Source of the DNA: Microplitis mediator
Taxonomy: Eukaryota > Arthropoda > Insecta > Hymenoptera > Braconidae
Assembly: GCF_029852145.1 (NCBI RefSeq)
Contig: NC_079973.1
Coordinates: 17,812,422-17,876,421, forward strand
Direction: 5' to 3'
DNA length: 64,000 nucleotides
Below the pieces are notes generated by a model, which was not told the origin of the DNA, did not search any database, and saw only the letters and a list, made by a program, of their open reading frames with translations. The position numbers and the translations under genes are program-made. Of the stretch, positions 22,531 through 34,980 are shown piece by piece. Positions within the stretch are counted from its first letter, which is position 1; every line of letters begins with the position of its first letter.

Positions 22531-23521
22531 AATCTGGGCGTCGGTTGGCCCTGTGGGCCAGCCCCAAAACTTCCCGCTGTTTTCGAGCCTAAGGAGCTTG
22601 AAAACATCACTGTGAATATATTTTCGAGCTCAAAAATGCTATTACATGCAATCATTTTTTTATGAGCTTTTCAAGATCTAACAAGTAACGTTTTATGCTA
22701 GAGTTTAAAAGTTAAGAATCAAAAATCATTAATGAAGAAGTGGCTTTTAAATTTTCATCTTTGATTATGTTCTCTGAAGTACATGTATTGAGGCAGAAAT
22801 CAATGTCAGTGATCAAAATCAAGATTTGAATGAGTTTTGACTTAGGTCAGAGCAATAATATATGGAATATCCGAGAAAAACGTTAAAGACTGGGTTTTTT
22901 CAATTTTTTGCTGACAATATGTTTAAAACTAAGGAAAAAATTACATGACATTATCTGATGATTGAAAGAGACTCTATATTGAGAAAGAGTTGGTATGATT
23001 TCAGACACATTTTAGCACATTATATTTTGATTTATCCGGAAAAAATAACATAAAATGATATTTTTTTAACATTTCAGCACCGATATCTTTTGAACTAATA
23101 AACCGATTTTGACGTTTGAGGTGGCAATCGGCGCGTTTTATTGAGTTCTAAAGCTGATTAGATTTTGAAATTGATCGGATGAGTCACTTCGAAGATAACC
23201 GAAAAAAACCGTTTTTTATCATTTCTTTCGCCAACGATATCTCTCGAACAAATAAACCGATTGAGATGGTTGAGGTAGCATTCGGCGCGTTTCATCAAGT
23301 TCTAGAGCTGATTAGATTTTGAAGTCGATCGTTCAAGTCGTTTCTGAGATATCACTAGAAAATTAAAAAAAAAAAATTTTTTTTTTTCGTAATTCGCCAA
23401 TATTTCCGAGTTTACTTGATCAAATGATCTGAAATTTTCAGGAAAGTTGAGGGCCAACAAGCTCTTTCGATTGCCACCTCAACCATCCAAATCGATTCAT
23501 TAGTTAAAAAGTTATATAGAG

Positions 23522-23594
<73 letters not shown>

Positions 23595-23620
23595 TTTTTT
23601 TTTTACATTTTTCAGGGGGT
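22531..23620. repeat. Third copy of the AACTTCCCGC-family repeat, with (AC)n
   Basis: Starts AAT CTGGGCGTCGGTTGGCCC as at 15577, contains the GGCAATCGGCGCGTTTTATTG module twice, and ends in an (AC)n tract at 23524-23593. An unrelated AT-rich piece lies at about 22660-23060. Confidence 0.65.
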
Positions 23621-23631
23621 ACGCTATTTTG

Positions 23632-24236
23632 CCCGCAAAAATGAAATTTTCTTTTTTTTTATGGCCATTGAAAATTTTGTCGATTTACTTCGAATTTCTC
23701 ACAATTTTTATAATAATTTGTTATATACTTCATAAAATTGTGTGAAATTTTATCAAACTTCACAAAATGCCATCCCACACTAGATGCAATAGTGACATCA
23801 AATTCTCTGAAGTTTTATAAAATGTTATAAAATTTTATACAATTCTATAAAATTTCATACAATTATATCAAATTTTATCTAATTATTACTTCCCTTTTAA
23901 TGTCTTACACTATAAAATTGTATACAATTATATAAGATTGTATAAAATTTTATATAATTTTATGAAATCGTATAAAACTTTATAAAATTTAATACAATTT
24001 CATCTAAATAATACTTCCCTTCTAAGGACTTACTTTATAAAATTGTATAAGACTATATAAGATTTTATGAAATTCTATGAAATTTGATAAAATTATGTGG
24101 AATTCTATAAAATTTCGCTGTACAGTCTTATAAAATTCTTTAAAATTTTATATAATTTTATAATATTACATTTATTTATTACGTTCCTTACTCAGATCTT
24201 ATTTTCTGATATTTTATAAAAACATTTTTTCTCGGG
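23632..24236. mobile_element. Element G: CCCG-ended AT array element
   Basis: The left end CCCGCAAAAATGAAATTTT and the right end CATTTTTTCTCGGG form a short inverted repeat. Between them the sequence is dense with TATAAAATTNTATA motifs in both orientations. The target duplication is not clear, so the boundaries are tentative. Confidence 0.5.
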
Positions 24237-25121
24237 TACTGATATTTACATTATTGCACTGTGACACTCATAAAATCCAAACATTTCAATTCAGTAGGTA
24301 TATTCAATTTTGTTTTATCGACAGTGTATAATTAATATGATATATCAATAACAAGATTAACATTAGTTATGATGATAATATTCTCTATATCTACTAGACG
24401 TTCGATATTATAATAGGCTTTTTATTTCAAATGTTAGTACTAATTTCAAGTATGACACTTTGATATATCACAATCAAATTTTAATCTTAGATTATTTTAT
24501 TATTGGATTTCATTGAAAGCAAATTATTGCATTTGCCCTTATGGTAGTATTTACAAGGAATAAAACCATAATCTTTCATAATTTTTCGAATAGGATCCGA
24601 AATACCCTTGATCCGATAGTTTTAATATATGCATTGGTATCTTTAAATAACTTCCAATCAAAACATATAGTGCATTATCATCAGAAATTCTTCCGAAGCT
24701 CATTCAGTAAGCTTCAATTTTTGGCATTAAACTTAAAATTTTTTGTTTTATTATCTTGAGAATTTTTAAAAATAAACAAAATTTTATTCCGTTATTAACT
24801 TTTATATGAAACGTGAAAATAATTAAATAATGAGAAATCTACTTCCATTTCGGCTGCCGAATGGCCTTTTTAATCTTTTATTTATTCAAATTATTGCACG
24901 GCTAAGGGCACATTTTCTGGATTTCATTGACCTTATATTCCTACCTAACGCCAATAATTCATGTTGTTCTTGCTGTTTGTTTTTTTAGTTTTGGAATTTT
25001 CAATTTATTACTTAACGTTTGTCAAAGCAAAAACTCAAAATTTTTGCCAGTAGTGCAGCCTAAAAGGCATTTACGGAATTGAATGAACTTTTTACAATTT
25101 TTGAATCAACTTTTTAATCAG
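24237..25121. other. AT-rich DNA, nothing coding
   Basis: No ORF of interest. At 24843-24866 it carries TTCCATTTCGGCTGCCGAA followed by a T-rich run, a near-palindrome repeated at 57782-57804. Confidence 0.4.
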
Positions 25122-25123
25122 TA

Positions 25124-28100
25124 GGGGAGGGAGGGGGGGGGGGCAAAGTGGGCCCCTCTAAAATTTGGAAGGCCTCAAAAATTTGGGGGCAAAGTGGGCA
25201 CCCTGAAATTTTTCATGAACACTCTCATAACAAGTCACCTTTACTTTTTGACGACTATTAATTTATTACATATTATTATTATTACATATATTAATATTAC
25301 ATACTAGCCTATTTATGCCTTACAAAATTACTTATAACTAATTAGGTTATTTCTTTTTTAACAAAATAAAACAAATACAATAATTATTTACATTTATTTA
25401 CATATATCGCACGTGTAGCTTCGAACGACTTTATTTTTTACTCCAGCACAAGAATCATGGGCCCAATTTTTACACTGACCGCATTGAATCCATGATTCGA
25501 CAAACTCGGAATATAATTTTTCACAGAAAATGCAAGCAGTATCATCAACAGACTGCTTTGATTTTCCTTTCCCTTTCCCCTTTCCTTTAATTGTACCACC
25601 CAGTTTTTTGTTCCTCGTAGGTACGTTTTTCGATTGCTGCTTCTTGTCTAAAAGTTTTAGCTTATACGGTGAGCTTGTGATAATCGCAGTACTTTTACGC
25701 CTTGAATTGCTAATACTAGTTTGATTTTCCATTAAAGGGAGGATAGTTTGCGGGGCAATATTGAATTCGTCTAATTTTCGCTTCTTTTCTGGTTCCTCAT
25801 CAGTATCTGAGAAACTCTGGTCTCCATAAGCTTCACGAAGAAATTGGCACTTGTATTCGTTAGCAGTCATCCTTGAAGAATGAGCAACAATTTCTTCGTT
25901 TTTTTTTCCTTCTTCAATATCTTCACCGCGTGACTGAGTTTGAAAATCATTGGTTACTATTTGATCCGCCATCACCGAAATTGAACTTATTCTCTGACTA
26001 AGACACTGCAATTCGGGTCCATCATCATCGTCATTATTATCACAATCATAAGCATCATCGTCATCAGCATCAGCAGCTTCGTTATTATGATCATTGGTCA
26101 TTTTATTGGTAACCTCCTGCATTTCTTCATCACTGCTGCTACTAACATTGGCTTTATTACCATCATCATCATCATCGTCATCATCATCAGTATTAGTTGC
26201 AGTAGTACTAGTAGCAGTAGAAGCATTACTTGATGGAATCTCGGGGGTTAAAGTACCAGCAGCGACAAAAGCTTCGTCAGAATAAACTGATCTGTTGAAA
26301 GGCCAGATTCCGGTTTTTTTGAAGCCATTTTTGATGGTTTCAGGTTTCGCAGCAGATTTAATAGCTTCACCATAAATTCGAGGTATATCATTGGCTGTCA
26401 CGACACGACCGGGGTGCTCTCTCAACCATTGTTTAACTGCATCAGAATATGCTATCGAAGCTGGACGCATGACACTCACATCTAGAGGTTGGAGTCGATG
26501 CGTGCAGTGAGAAGGCAAGCATATTATAATTACGTGATGTTTTCTGGCATAATTTATAACATCCGAATTTTGTGTATGGGTCGTGTGTCCATCTAAAACT
26601 AATAAAACAGGTCTTTCTTCTGTTGGTTGGACAATTTCAACGAACCAAACAAACCATTTGAAAAATAGCTCACTCGTTATCCAACCGCTAGAATGACATT
26701 GGGCCCAGCAATCATCAATAAGTATTTCAGATAATCGAGCGGGTAACTTCTTTCGAGGAAGTACAAACATAAGAGGCAAATAAGTTCCAGCAGCCGATAC
26801 GCAAATCTCTGTCGTAACCAACTGTCCTCGTTCTGCCGGAGTTAAAACACCAACTTGCTTCTTTCCTTTAGGTGCTATAATCTTTGACTGATGCTTAGGA
26901 ACAGTCATAACTCCGGTTTCATCAACATTATAAATTCGGTCAGGTGTTAGTTTATATTTAATAATTACTGATTCTAATAGATCATAAAAATTTTGAGTTG
27001 CAATTTTATTAAAACCAATAGCTCGATATTTAGATGTTGATTGTGGCTTGCGTATTGATAATTCTTTTGCATGACGCTTGAGAAAAGCCCGACACCAGTC
27101 ACGCCCAGCCATGCCCTGTTGAAAAGGATGTTCGATTCCATTCTTTTCAGCTAGTTGATATGCCAGTGTACGTAGTTCTTTGGTAGTTAAACCAGCCAGT
27201 CGCTTTTCCTGCTCTTTCAAATATTTCACCAAATTTTCCTATTGTTTCGGACTAAAGACAGTCTCATATCTTCCTAAACCTATCATTGAAAAATAAAAGT
27301 ATATATTAATTAAAAATGAACATTACATTAATATATTAAAGTTCCAAGAATAGCAATAATTTATTTCGTTACGTTTTCCGGTACTAGATTCTAAGTTAGA
27401 ATTAATTTTGTAAATTTTTATTCTTCGTTGTAGAGTTGACCGTGGAACGTTGTAAGCTTTAGCAGCAGCTTTGACACCTAAATTACCGTTTACAACTTCA
27501 GTAATAGCTTTCGCCATGGACAGTTGATTCCATTTTTGATGTCCACATTTTTTTTTATAATTTCGCACCATCTTCAATAAATAAGAGTAATAATAATATT
27601 TTTTATTAGCTGATTAACAGCTATGCCCTTGCTAAAATTTCAAATGTTTACTAACACATTATTGACAGGTTATCCAGGTTAAGTGGATCAGCTGGTGGAG
27701 GTTCGGAGCATATTCCAGTGCGCATGCGCAGAAACTATTTCAAAATGAGAGATTCACGCATGCGTAAATAAAGAGCGCTGTTTGAAAAATTTCAATTCAG
27801 TATGCATTTAAATAAACTTAAAAAAAGTAAAGCAAATGAAAAAAAATTTCATGACAAATTTTTGGAGAGGGCGCACTTTGCCCCATACTTTAAAATTCAT
27901 AACTTCTTATGATCACAGCTTATTCGTAACACATTTGAAGTGTAGAATTTAAAAAAAGTAAAATGAACAATAAATTTGTCTTACACAGTTTTTTTAGATG
28001 GGGGCCTACTTTGCCCCACATTTTAGATTTTTTCATTTTAATGGACACAGCTCATCAATGTTAAATAACAAACAAGGGTCTATAAAGTAGTGTAACGAGT

Positions 28101-28166
28101 GAAAAAAATAAAAGATAATCCCATTTTTAGCTTACGGGGCCCACTTTGCCCCCCCCCCCCCTCCCC
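25124..28166 (-). mobile_element. Pogo/Tigger-like DNA transposon
   Basis: Inverted ends GGGGAGGG(G/A)GGGGGGG...CAAAGTGGGCCCC of about 31 bp are flanked by TA on both sides (25122-25123, 28167-28168). Further inverted CAAAGTGGGC / GCACTTTGCCCC blocks lie near each end. It carries a split transposase gene on the minus strand. TA duplication and transposase type agree with the Tc1/mariner-pogo group. A decayed one-ended relative is at 33048-33260. Confidence 0.85.
25394..27577 (-). pseudogene. Pogo/Tigger-like transposase (two exons, one nonsense codon)
   Basis: Exon 1 is 27577-27373 and exon 2 is 27279-25394. GT-AG splicing (donor GTAACG, acceptor ATGATAG) joins in phase to give TGKRLGRYETVFSPKQ. 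Domains in order: pipsqueak-type HTH (KAAAKAYNVPRSTLQRR), CENP-B-type HTH (WCRAFLKRH), then the DDE core with YNVDETG (D1), LLVLDGHTTH (D2) and LQPLDVSV (D3). An Asp-rich stretch and a C-terminal PHD-like Cys/His finger (CIFC...CGQC...HDSC...CDIC) follow. The total is 696 codons. The enzyme would cut and paste at TA sites. An in-frame TAG at 27239-27241, where CAG or similar would fit, breaks it; otherwise it is intact, so the loss is recent. Confidence 0.85.
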
Positions 28167-28308
28167 TAATAATCTGTTGTGTGTGTGAGTATAAATGTGA
28201 CAATAAAATCCAGAAAATGTACCCTTAACCGTGTTATAATTTGAATAAATAAAAAAAAAAATGATAAACAAACGGAATTAAATATATAAAAAGATGATTT
28301 TTTAGGCG

Positions 28309-30437
28309 CCCTGGCTGATCTTATTTTACGGTATTTTTCGGTATCACTACCGTAGTTTACGGTAGTCAATTACGGTAATTCTACGGTAAGTTCCGGTAAA
28401 CTACGGTAGATTCCGCGGAATCTAATGGCTGATTATCTGGCGAGGGAGCAAGTTTCAGCTTCTCACACGAGGGAGCGTGTTTCAGCTGTCTCAAAATAGC
28501 CCGGCAAATTCAAATGTATGAAACTTAAAAGAAAGAAAAACTCTAAAAAGTAGTTTTCTGATTGCTTTTAAGAGCTCGACATTGAAATGAAAATAACTAG
28601 AAAACAACGCAGAATTTCGAAAAACTTTATTCGTAATAATTTGGAAGGAATAAAATTACCTTCAAAAAAATTTTATGACATTTTGTGATAAGACTGATAG
28701 TTTCGCCGGAAAAATAAAAAGATCTCAAAATTCACTATAAACTTGACTTTAAGCTCAAATAACTTAAACAGTTGGATTTATCAAAAAATAATAAGAGACT
28801 TTTTTTGTATAGCGTTCAATTTCCTACAACCATAATAATCTTGCATAAACATCCGTTGATTGGTTTGTGAGCTTTAAATTTTCTATACTTTCAATTTTTG
28901 GACACCATGAATAAATAAAAGTGAAAAATGTTAGTACATCAACTTTTTTGTGTCCATTTTTCTCATAGCATTTCCAATTTAACCCATACCTGAATTGTAG
29001 TAGATTTTCTAAGATATGTTTATCTTATTTGTTGGTAGATTTAGCCATTTTTTCTAGCCTTTTATTTTTGAGTCCCAGATGGTAAAAGTTATTAAATTGT
29101 AGTAAAACTTTAGGTACTTGCCAAATTTACAGAAATACTTTTAGATAACTGTATTCTACGGTGGCAGACAAAAAATTTACGGTAAGAATTCGGTAGGCTT
29201 ACCGTAAAAGAATTCTATACCCATTTCGGAATTTTTGCGATAGATTACCGTAACTTACCGTAATTTTACGTGAAAATTCGGTGGGATACCGCAATTTTAC
29301 CGCCAAATTCGGTAGCAGTACACGGAAAGAAAATTATGGGAAGTTTCGCTATGCATTATAGGAATGGTTCCCATAATGGTATGGGAATAGTACCTATACT
29401 ATTATAGGGATCGTTCCTATAATTTATGGGAATAGTTCCCATAATAGTATGAGAATAGTTCCCATACCATTATGGGAACCATTCCCATAATGGTATGGGA
29501 ATAGATCCTATACCAATATGAGAACCATTCCCATAATATTATGGGAACTATTCCCATAATGGTGTGGGAACTATTTCTATAATATTATAGGAACTATTCC
29601 CATTATGATATGGGAACCACTCCAATAATATCATAAAATTTTTGTATTTTGCAAAACAGTGTAAAAATTTCCCGAATAATATGGAGAGATCCAAATGAAG
29701 ATTCTTCGACGCTAAATTTGTTTTATAAAAATTTTTTGTTAAAAATTTTCATATTTTTGCTAAATGTGGATTTTTTTTTCAATGTTTGAATTTTTGTTTC
29801 TATACTCAATCAAATTTCTGTGTATTGTAAAAGTGATTGCCACACTTTTCTTTAAATTAATTTTTTCATGATAGTATGGGATCTATTCCCATAATGGTAT
29901 AGGAATAGTTCCTATAATGTTGTGGGAATGGTTCCCATAATTTATGGGAATGATTCCTATAATTTATAGGAATAGTTCCTATATATTATAGGAATGATTC
30001 CCATAATATTATTGAAAGTATTCCTATAAATTATAAGAACTATTCTTATATTTAGAGGAACCATTCCCATAACGTTATGGGTATCATTCCCATAATTATA
30101 GGCACTATTCCTATAATTATAGGAACTATTCCTGTAATTATAGGAACTATTCCTATAATTATAGGAACTATTCCTATAATTATAGGAACTATTCCTATAA
30201 TTATAGGAACTATTCCTATAATTATGGGAAACATTCCTATAATTATAGGAACTGCTCCCATAATTTATGGTTGTAATTCCTATAATGATATAGGAAAAAA
30301 TTTCACAAAATAATGGGAACAGTTTTCATAATTTTCTTTCCGTGTACGGAATACTACGGTATTCTGTTTTTTTTTACGCAATTTACCGTAAATTCATCGA
30401 AATTTCGGTTTTTTACCGTATTTCAGGTCCGCCAGGG
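28309..30437. mobile_element. Element R: CCCTGGC-ended TACGGTA array element
   Basis: CCCTGGCTGATCTTATTTTA at the left is matched inverted by ...CAGGTCCGCCAGGG at the right. Next to both ends are many TACGGTA / TACCGTA motifs (28330-28420, 29155-29320, 30347-30420). Inside lie a single diverged arm of the 21750 palindrome family (28545-28830) and the complete element J. Target duplication unclear. Confidence 0.65.
29321..30344. mobile_element. Element J: CACGGAAAG-ended array element
   Basis: Ends CACGGAAAGAAAATTATG and CATAATTTTCTTTCCGTG with TA on both sides (29319-29320, 30345-30346). Most of the interior consists of TTCCCATAAT and ATTATGGGAA words facing each other, with an AT-rich unique core at about 29630-29870. 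At 30100-30230 a CCTATAATTATAGGAACTATT unit is tandemly repeated about seven times. The open frames across it only reflect the repeat. Confidence 0.8.
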
Positions 30438-30579
30438 GGTCCAATAATTACACTATAAAATTGTCTTGAGTCATAAAAGCCGTAACTTCAATAGTTTAAA
30501 AGTTCAAGTAATGCATTTTTTTATAAACAAATGTTTATTAAATAAATAAATTCTGGCAAATGCCAGGAATTAGTGCTAA

Positions 30580-32820
30580 TACACTCCTCACATATATTAA
30601 GGGATCAAGAAAAAAATCCAAATTTTTGAGGGATTTTCAACAGGCTCTAACTTGTAGAAAAATGGTCGTACAGCAAATGAAAAAAAAGCAAATTGTAGCT
30701 CTAAGTGTCTAGTTTTTGGATCTGAGTTTGAAAAATTTTTGTAAAATTTTTTTTTCGGGAATCTTAAGAAAACCACCGAAAAAAAAATTTTCGATATTTT
30801 TTTGTTTTTTTTTTTTTGTATTCTACGGACTTGAAAAATTATTTTGACTTAACCTCTCCTTAGAGAGGAAAGTACCACGGGCCCAGGCTTGGCCCAGACT
30901 TGGCCCAACTTTGTAGAACCTTGGGCCAGCCGTGGCCCAGCCTTGGTAGAAGTCTGGAATGATAATCTTGGGCCAAACCTGGTTGCCAGACCTGGCCCAG
31001 GCTTCCAGGAAACGAATAAATTTAATTTAAAAGAATTTATTATTATTAACCTCGTACAATTCATGATCATTAACGTTTTAATTATCTAAGGGAGGTAAAT
31101 GATGTGAAAAAAACTCGGTGGAAATTCTGCTGGACTCTGGGCGCGAACTGCCGTCCTTCTGATTACTGGGTCCGGACGGTAGCTACTGGACGAACCTACT
31201 AACGTTGAACTGGTACATTTAAATGATCTACTTACATAAACCATAGGTATATCCAAACTTGGGAATCCTACTTTGGCCCAAGTCTGGGTTTTGCCATTGG
31301 ACGGCCAAGGCTAGGTTACTCAGTCCTGGCCGAAGCCTGGCTTGCCATTGGATGGCCAAGGCTAGGTTACCCAGTCTTGGCTCAAGTCTGGCTTGCCATT
31401 GGATGGCCAAGGGTAAGTTACCCAGTCCTGGCCCAAGCCTGGGCCAATATAGGTGTGCCAAAGCTAGGTTCCCCAGTACTGGGCCAAGTAGGGGCCCGTT
31501 GTTCAACTCTGGCAGCTCCTGTATGGGCAAGTTTCAATTTAATCCAGCCAACCGTTTTTTTATCCCACTTGATTGAATTTTTGAATAAATTAAAGGAGCA
31601 AGAATTTCGCTCCGAAAAGGTCATAATTATTATTAAAAATAAAAAAAAATTTTTTTTTCATTTTCCCTTTCAATTCTGTACCAGTGACTTGGTAAATTTG
31701 AAAATGAAAAAAAAAAAAAAAAGAAAAATCGAAAATTTTTGAAAATAATATTCAAAAATTAGAATAAATTTTTTTTTTAATTTTTTTTAAATTGGCTGAA
31801 AATTAAAAAAAAAATTACCGCCGGCATTAGCGTTCCCCAAAGGTAAATTAAAGTCCGGAAGCGGAAAATCGGTGAGAAAGTGAGTCACTATATTTTTTTA
31901 ATTTTCAGCCAATTTAAAAATAATTAAAAAATATTTTTAATTTTTGAATATTTTTTTCAAAATTTTTCGATTTTTCTTTTTTTTTTCCATTTTCAATTTT
32001 ACCAAGTCACTAGTACAGAATTGAGAGGAAAATGAAAAAAAAAATTTTTTTTAATTTTTAATAATAATTATGACCTTTTCGGAGCGGAAATCTTGCTCCT
32101 TTAATTTTTTCAAAAATTCAATCAAGTGGGATGAAAAATCGGTTAGCTGGATTAAATTGAAACTTGGTAGGGTACTTTTAGTCGGTATATTGAACAGTAA
32201 AAGGCACACTTAACATTGGTGGTTCCCGCGATATTTTTGAGTAGGCGCTTGATTTTCCAAAAAACCACGAAAAGCCCTTTTTTGGTTGCTTTTTGAAATT
32301 CATGTAATGATTGAAAAAAATTTTTATATCAAAAAATCAATAGCCAATTCTTGTAGAGAATTTATTCTAGTTTTCGAAACCAACCTTGAATTTTCTGTGC
32401 AATCATTGGTTGCTAAGATATTGATAATCAAAGATAAAATGACCTTTTTTCATTCAAACACCGATATCTCAGCGAGAAATTTTTGTATCGAGATCTTTAT
32501 AAAAACAAATTAAAGCTGAATAAACAAGTTATCCGGTCCATATAGAGGTTAAGTCAAAATAATTTTTTCCAAGTCCGTAGGATACAAAAAAAAAACAAAA
32601 AAATATCGAAAATTTTTTTCTCGGTGGTTTTCTTAAGATTACTCAAAAAAAAAATTTTACAAAAATTTTTCAAACTCAGATCCAAAAACTAGACACTTAG
32701 AGCTACAATTTACTTTTTTTCATTTGCTGTACGACCATTTTTCTACAAGTTAGAGCCTGTTGAAAATCCCCCCAAAATTTGGATTTTTTTCTTGATCCCT
32801 TAATTCATGTGAGGAGTGTA
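30580..32820. repeat. Large foldback, ends CACTCCTCACAT
   Basis: CACTCCTCACAT...TTAAGGGATCAAG at 30581 is mirrored at 32819, with TA outside. The arms of about 0.7 kb are near-identical in inverse (CAACAGGCTCTAACTTGTAG, AAGTCCGTAG, TTTCAATTTAATCCAGC). The axis is near 31840, where TTACCGCCGGCATTAGCGTT lies. The left arm holds an extra insertion, element P. No protein is encoded. Confidence 0.8.
30875..31521. mobile_element. Element P: TTGGCCCAAG array element in a foldback arm
   Basis: It is present in the left arm of the foldback and absent from the matching place in the right arm (about 32190), with TA on both sides (30873-30874, 31522-31523). CCACGGGCCCAGG near the left end mirrors GGGCCCGTTG near the right end. 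The interior has repeated GGCCCAAGNCTGG motifs and three near-perfect tandem units of about 65 bp (31265-31450). It is G+C rich against an AT-rich background; a unique core lies at about 31020-31250. Confidence 0.65.
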
Positions 32821-33047
32821 GTTTATCTGTAGATTTATAGATAACATCCATCCATACTCGTTCTACTAATTCTTGTCCACAATTTCCCGCCGTAGTTTTA
32901 TTCGTCCGTTTAGCTTAATAAATCTCCCAATTAGTTTTCCGGATGATTATGATGTAACCTTCATCGGAAAATGCAAAGACCTTAGTGGATTGGACCAGCT
33001 GAAAGTTATTCGTTTCATAGTAGTATATAAATATTTCTATGTATATA

Positions 33048-33260
33048 GGGGAGAGGGGGGAGGGGGGGTACAGTGGGCCCCTTAAGGCAAATAATTATAA
33101 TATCATTCATTTTTTTTACGCGTTTACTTCTTTTTAGACCCTTGATATACTTATTTCCTCTTCATTATGCTACGTCCATTAAAATTAAAAAATCGAAAAT
33201 TAGGAGAAAAGTAGGCTCTCCAAAAAATTTTGGATTTGATTTTATGTAGAGTAAGATCCT
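33048..33260. mobile_element. Decayed one-ended copy of the pogo/Tigger element
   Basis: TA then GGGGAGAGGGGGGAGG...CAGTGGGCCCC, followed by blocks (TTTAGACCCTTGA, GTCCATTAAAATT) that match the inner right end of the 25124-28166 element in inverse. The other end is missing. Confidence 0.65.
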
Positions 33261-34084
33261 TAGATAAATATTATATTATTGATTGAGAGGTTGTAGGATC
33301 AAAATAACAACTCAAGATTGTTTATTATTTCGTGACGTTTCGTGTCGTTATTGACACTTTTTCAGGCGTTCATAATATGTGCTCTTGATGAAGTCAAACC
33401 TTATATTAATTACTCGTCGTATTTCATTTGTATAAAAGTTACAGTAACACTGTAAATCCAAGTGTTTGGTTTTAAAACACTTTAAGCGTTTAAATAGTTG
33501 TAGTCACTTACTAAACACTTTTTAGTGTTTAAAGTGTTAACAGAAATTAATTATAATTTTAATTATTAATAATTAATTTCCGTTTTCTTGTAAATTTTGT
33601 TTTGTTATTAATTCAAAATAACGTTGAATTCAAAAATTTTTGATGAATAATGAAGTATATTGAGTTAATTAATTGATAAGTTAAAATAATAAATTTTTTT
33701 CTGTTAATAATTCATCAATTATTTTTTTCCTTCTATTCGGCCCTCAGTAATTTCGTTTCTGTTGAGTTTAGAAAAAAAATGGACATGGACAATTTTGTAG
33801 AAAATTAAATTTTCTATTGGAGAGTCGAGAGCAAAGTAAAAAAAAAATTTCTTCCTGTAGTTATTTGAAAAAAAAAAAAAAAAAAAAAAATTTACAATGT
33901 TATTTAAATGGGAAAGGAGACCCCCTTTTGCGCCAGCTCAATTTTTGAGAAATTGAGCTCAAACTTTAGGAGAATTTTTTTTTTATAATGAAGAAACTTT
34001 TAAGATACGTTTAATCGAAAAAAAAAAAAAAAAAAAAAAACTTATTTTGACACAGTCTAGTATCTATATTATCTGTTATTCGAG

Positions 34085-34590
34085 GGGATGTGTGGGGTCT
34101 AACGACAGCCAATGGCTAGAAATCTATGTATACTATTCACATGCACGAGCAAGTCCGTACGAGTCGTAGGTGGAAACTGGTCGTGAACATCGAGAATACA
34201 GGACATAGATCGTCTGCCGTAATTCACGTGAATTATATAATATAGAAGTAGAGAATAGTTAATATAGTGTACAGTGAAATGAAGCATATGGTTCAATTAA
34301 CCGTCTTTAACTACAAACAGGAATTATTCTGCGGCACAGAGATGTTTTGCTCGCACCATCGCACGACAAAGTCAGCCTGCGTTAAGTAAAGGGTAATTTT
34401 CAGACGAGTAAACAGCAAGAGCGGAACATTGTAGAGTGTGTATTATTACATATATTGTGTGTGACGAGAATGAGAGAATGCCGAGAAGAAAAATAGATTA
34501 AAATAAGTAGCTTTGAAAGAGTTATATTAAAAAACTTATTAAACAAATTTTTTATACTTTATTATTTCGTTGCCTCTAACAACGTAAATT
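34085..34590. other. Possible solo LTR
   Basis: Mixed-composition stretch from TGTGGGGTCTAACGAC to GTTGCCTCTAACA. The echo of TCTAAC at both ends and the general look suggest an LTR, but no second copy, primer site or target duplication is visible here. Confidence 0.25.
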
Positions 34591-34980
34591 CCTCAACAAA
34601 ACTTTCGTAATAAAAAATAAATGATCAAAAGTATAAAATGGGTTAAGTATTGAAATAAATATATATAAGTTGTTAAAATTCGTTTAAATGACTTTTTTAT
34701 TATTGCCAAACGTTGTTTTTTCAATTTCATTTAAATTTTATTATCCGACTAGGAGACGTGATTCATTTTTTTTTTTTTTTTTATTATGAAATAAAAGAGT
34801 TTAATTGAAATACTTAAACTTAAAATTTACAAAGTTTTATTTCAAAATAACTTTAAAATATTGACAATTCAAGTTTTAATTAATAAAATAATGTATCCCA
34901 TAGATCAATCTGGGTAAATAATTTAGTAACTTGATTAATAATTAATTAATTAATTTTGTTATTGGCAAATTATATTTTAG

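Larger units (their letters stand above)
32821..34980. other. Upstream region of the transporter gene, with repeat scraps
   Basis: Holds a decayed pogo-element end (33048-33260), a LINE/SINE-type 3' scrap with GACGTTTCGTGTCG (33290-33410), a CACTGTAAATCC start with AAGTGTTT motifs (33447-33540), two long A runs (33868-33890, 34018-34040) and a mixed-composition stretch (34085-34590) that could be a solo LTR. The missing first exon of the transporter, with its start codon, may lie here or further upstream; I cannot pick it out. Confidence 0.5.

Noticed and set aside
30100..30230. Regular short repeats resembling a CRISPR array
   Set aside because: Units are directly tandem, with no unique spacers and no cas genes; this is eukaryotic DNA.
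30052..30313. Open frames with repeating IIIGTIP / PIIIGIV peptides on both strands
   Set aside because: They mirror the CCTATAATTATAGGAACTATT tandem units of element J and have no start context or protein-like composition.
31228..31742. Open frames on both strands at 31228-31742
   Set aside because: They follow the GC-rich tandem units of element P; the peptide repeats with the DNA unit and continues into foldback sequence.
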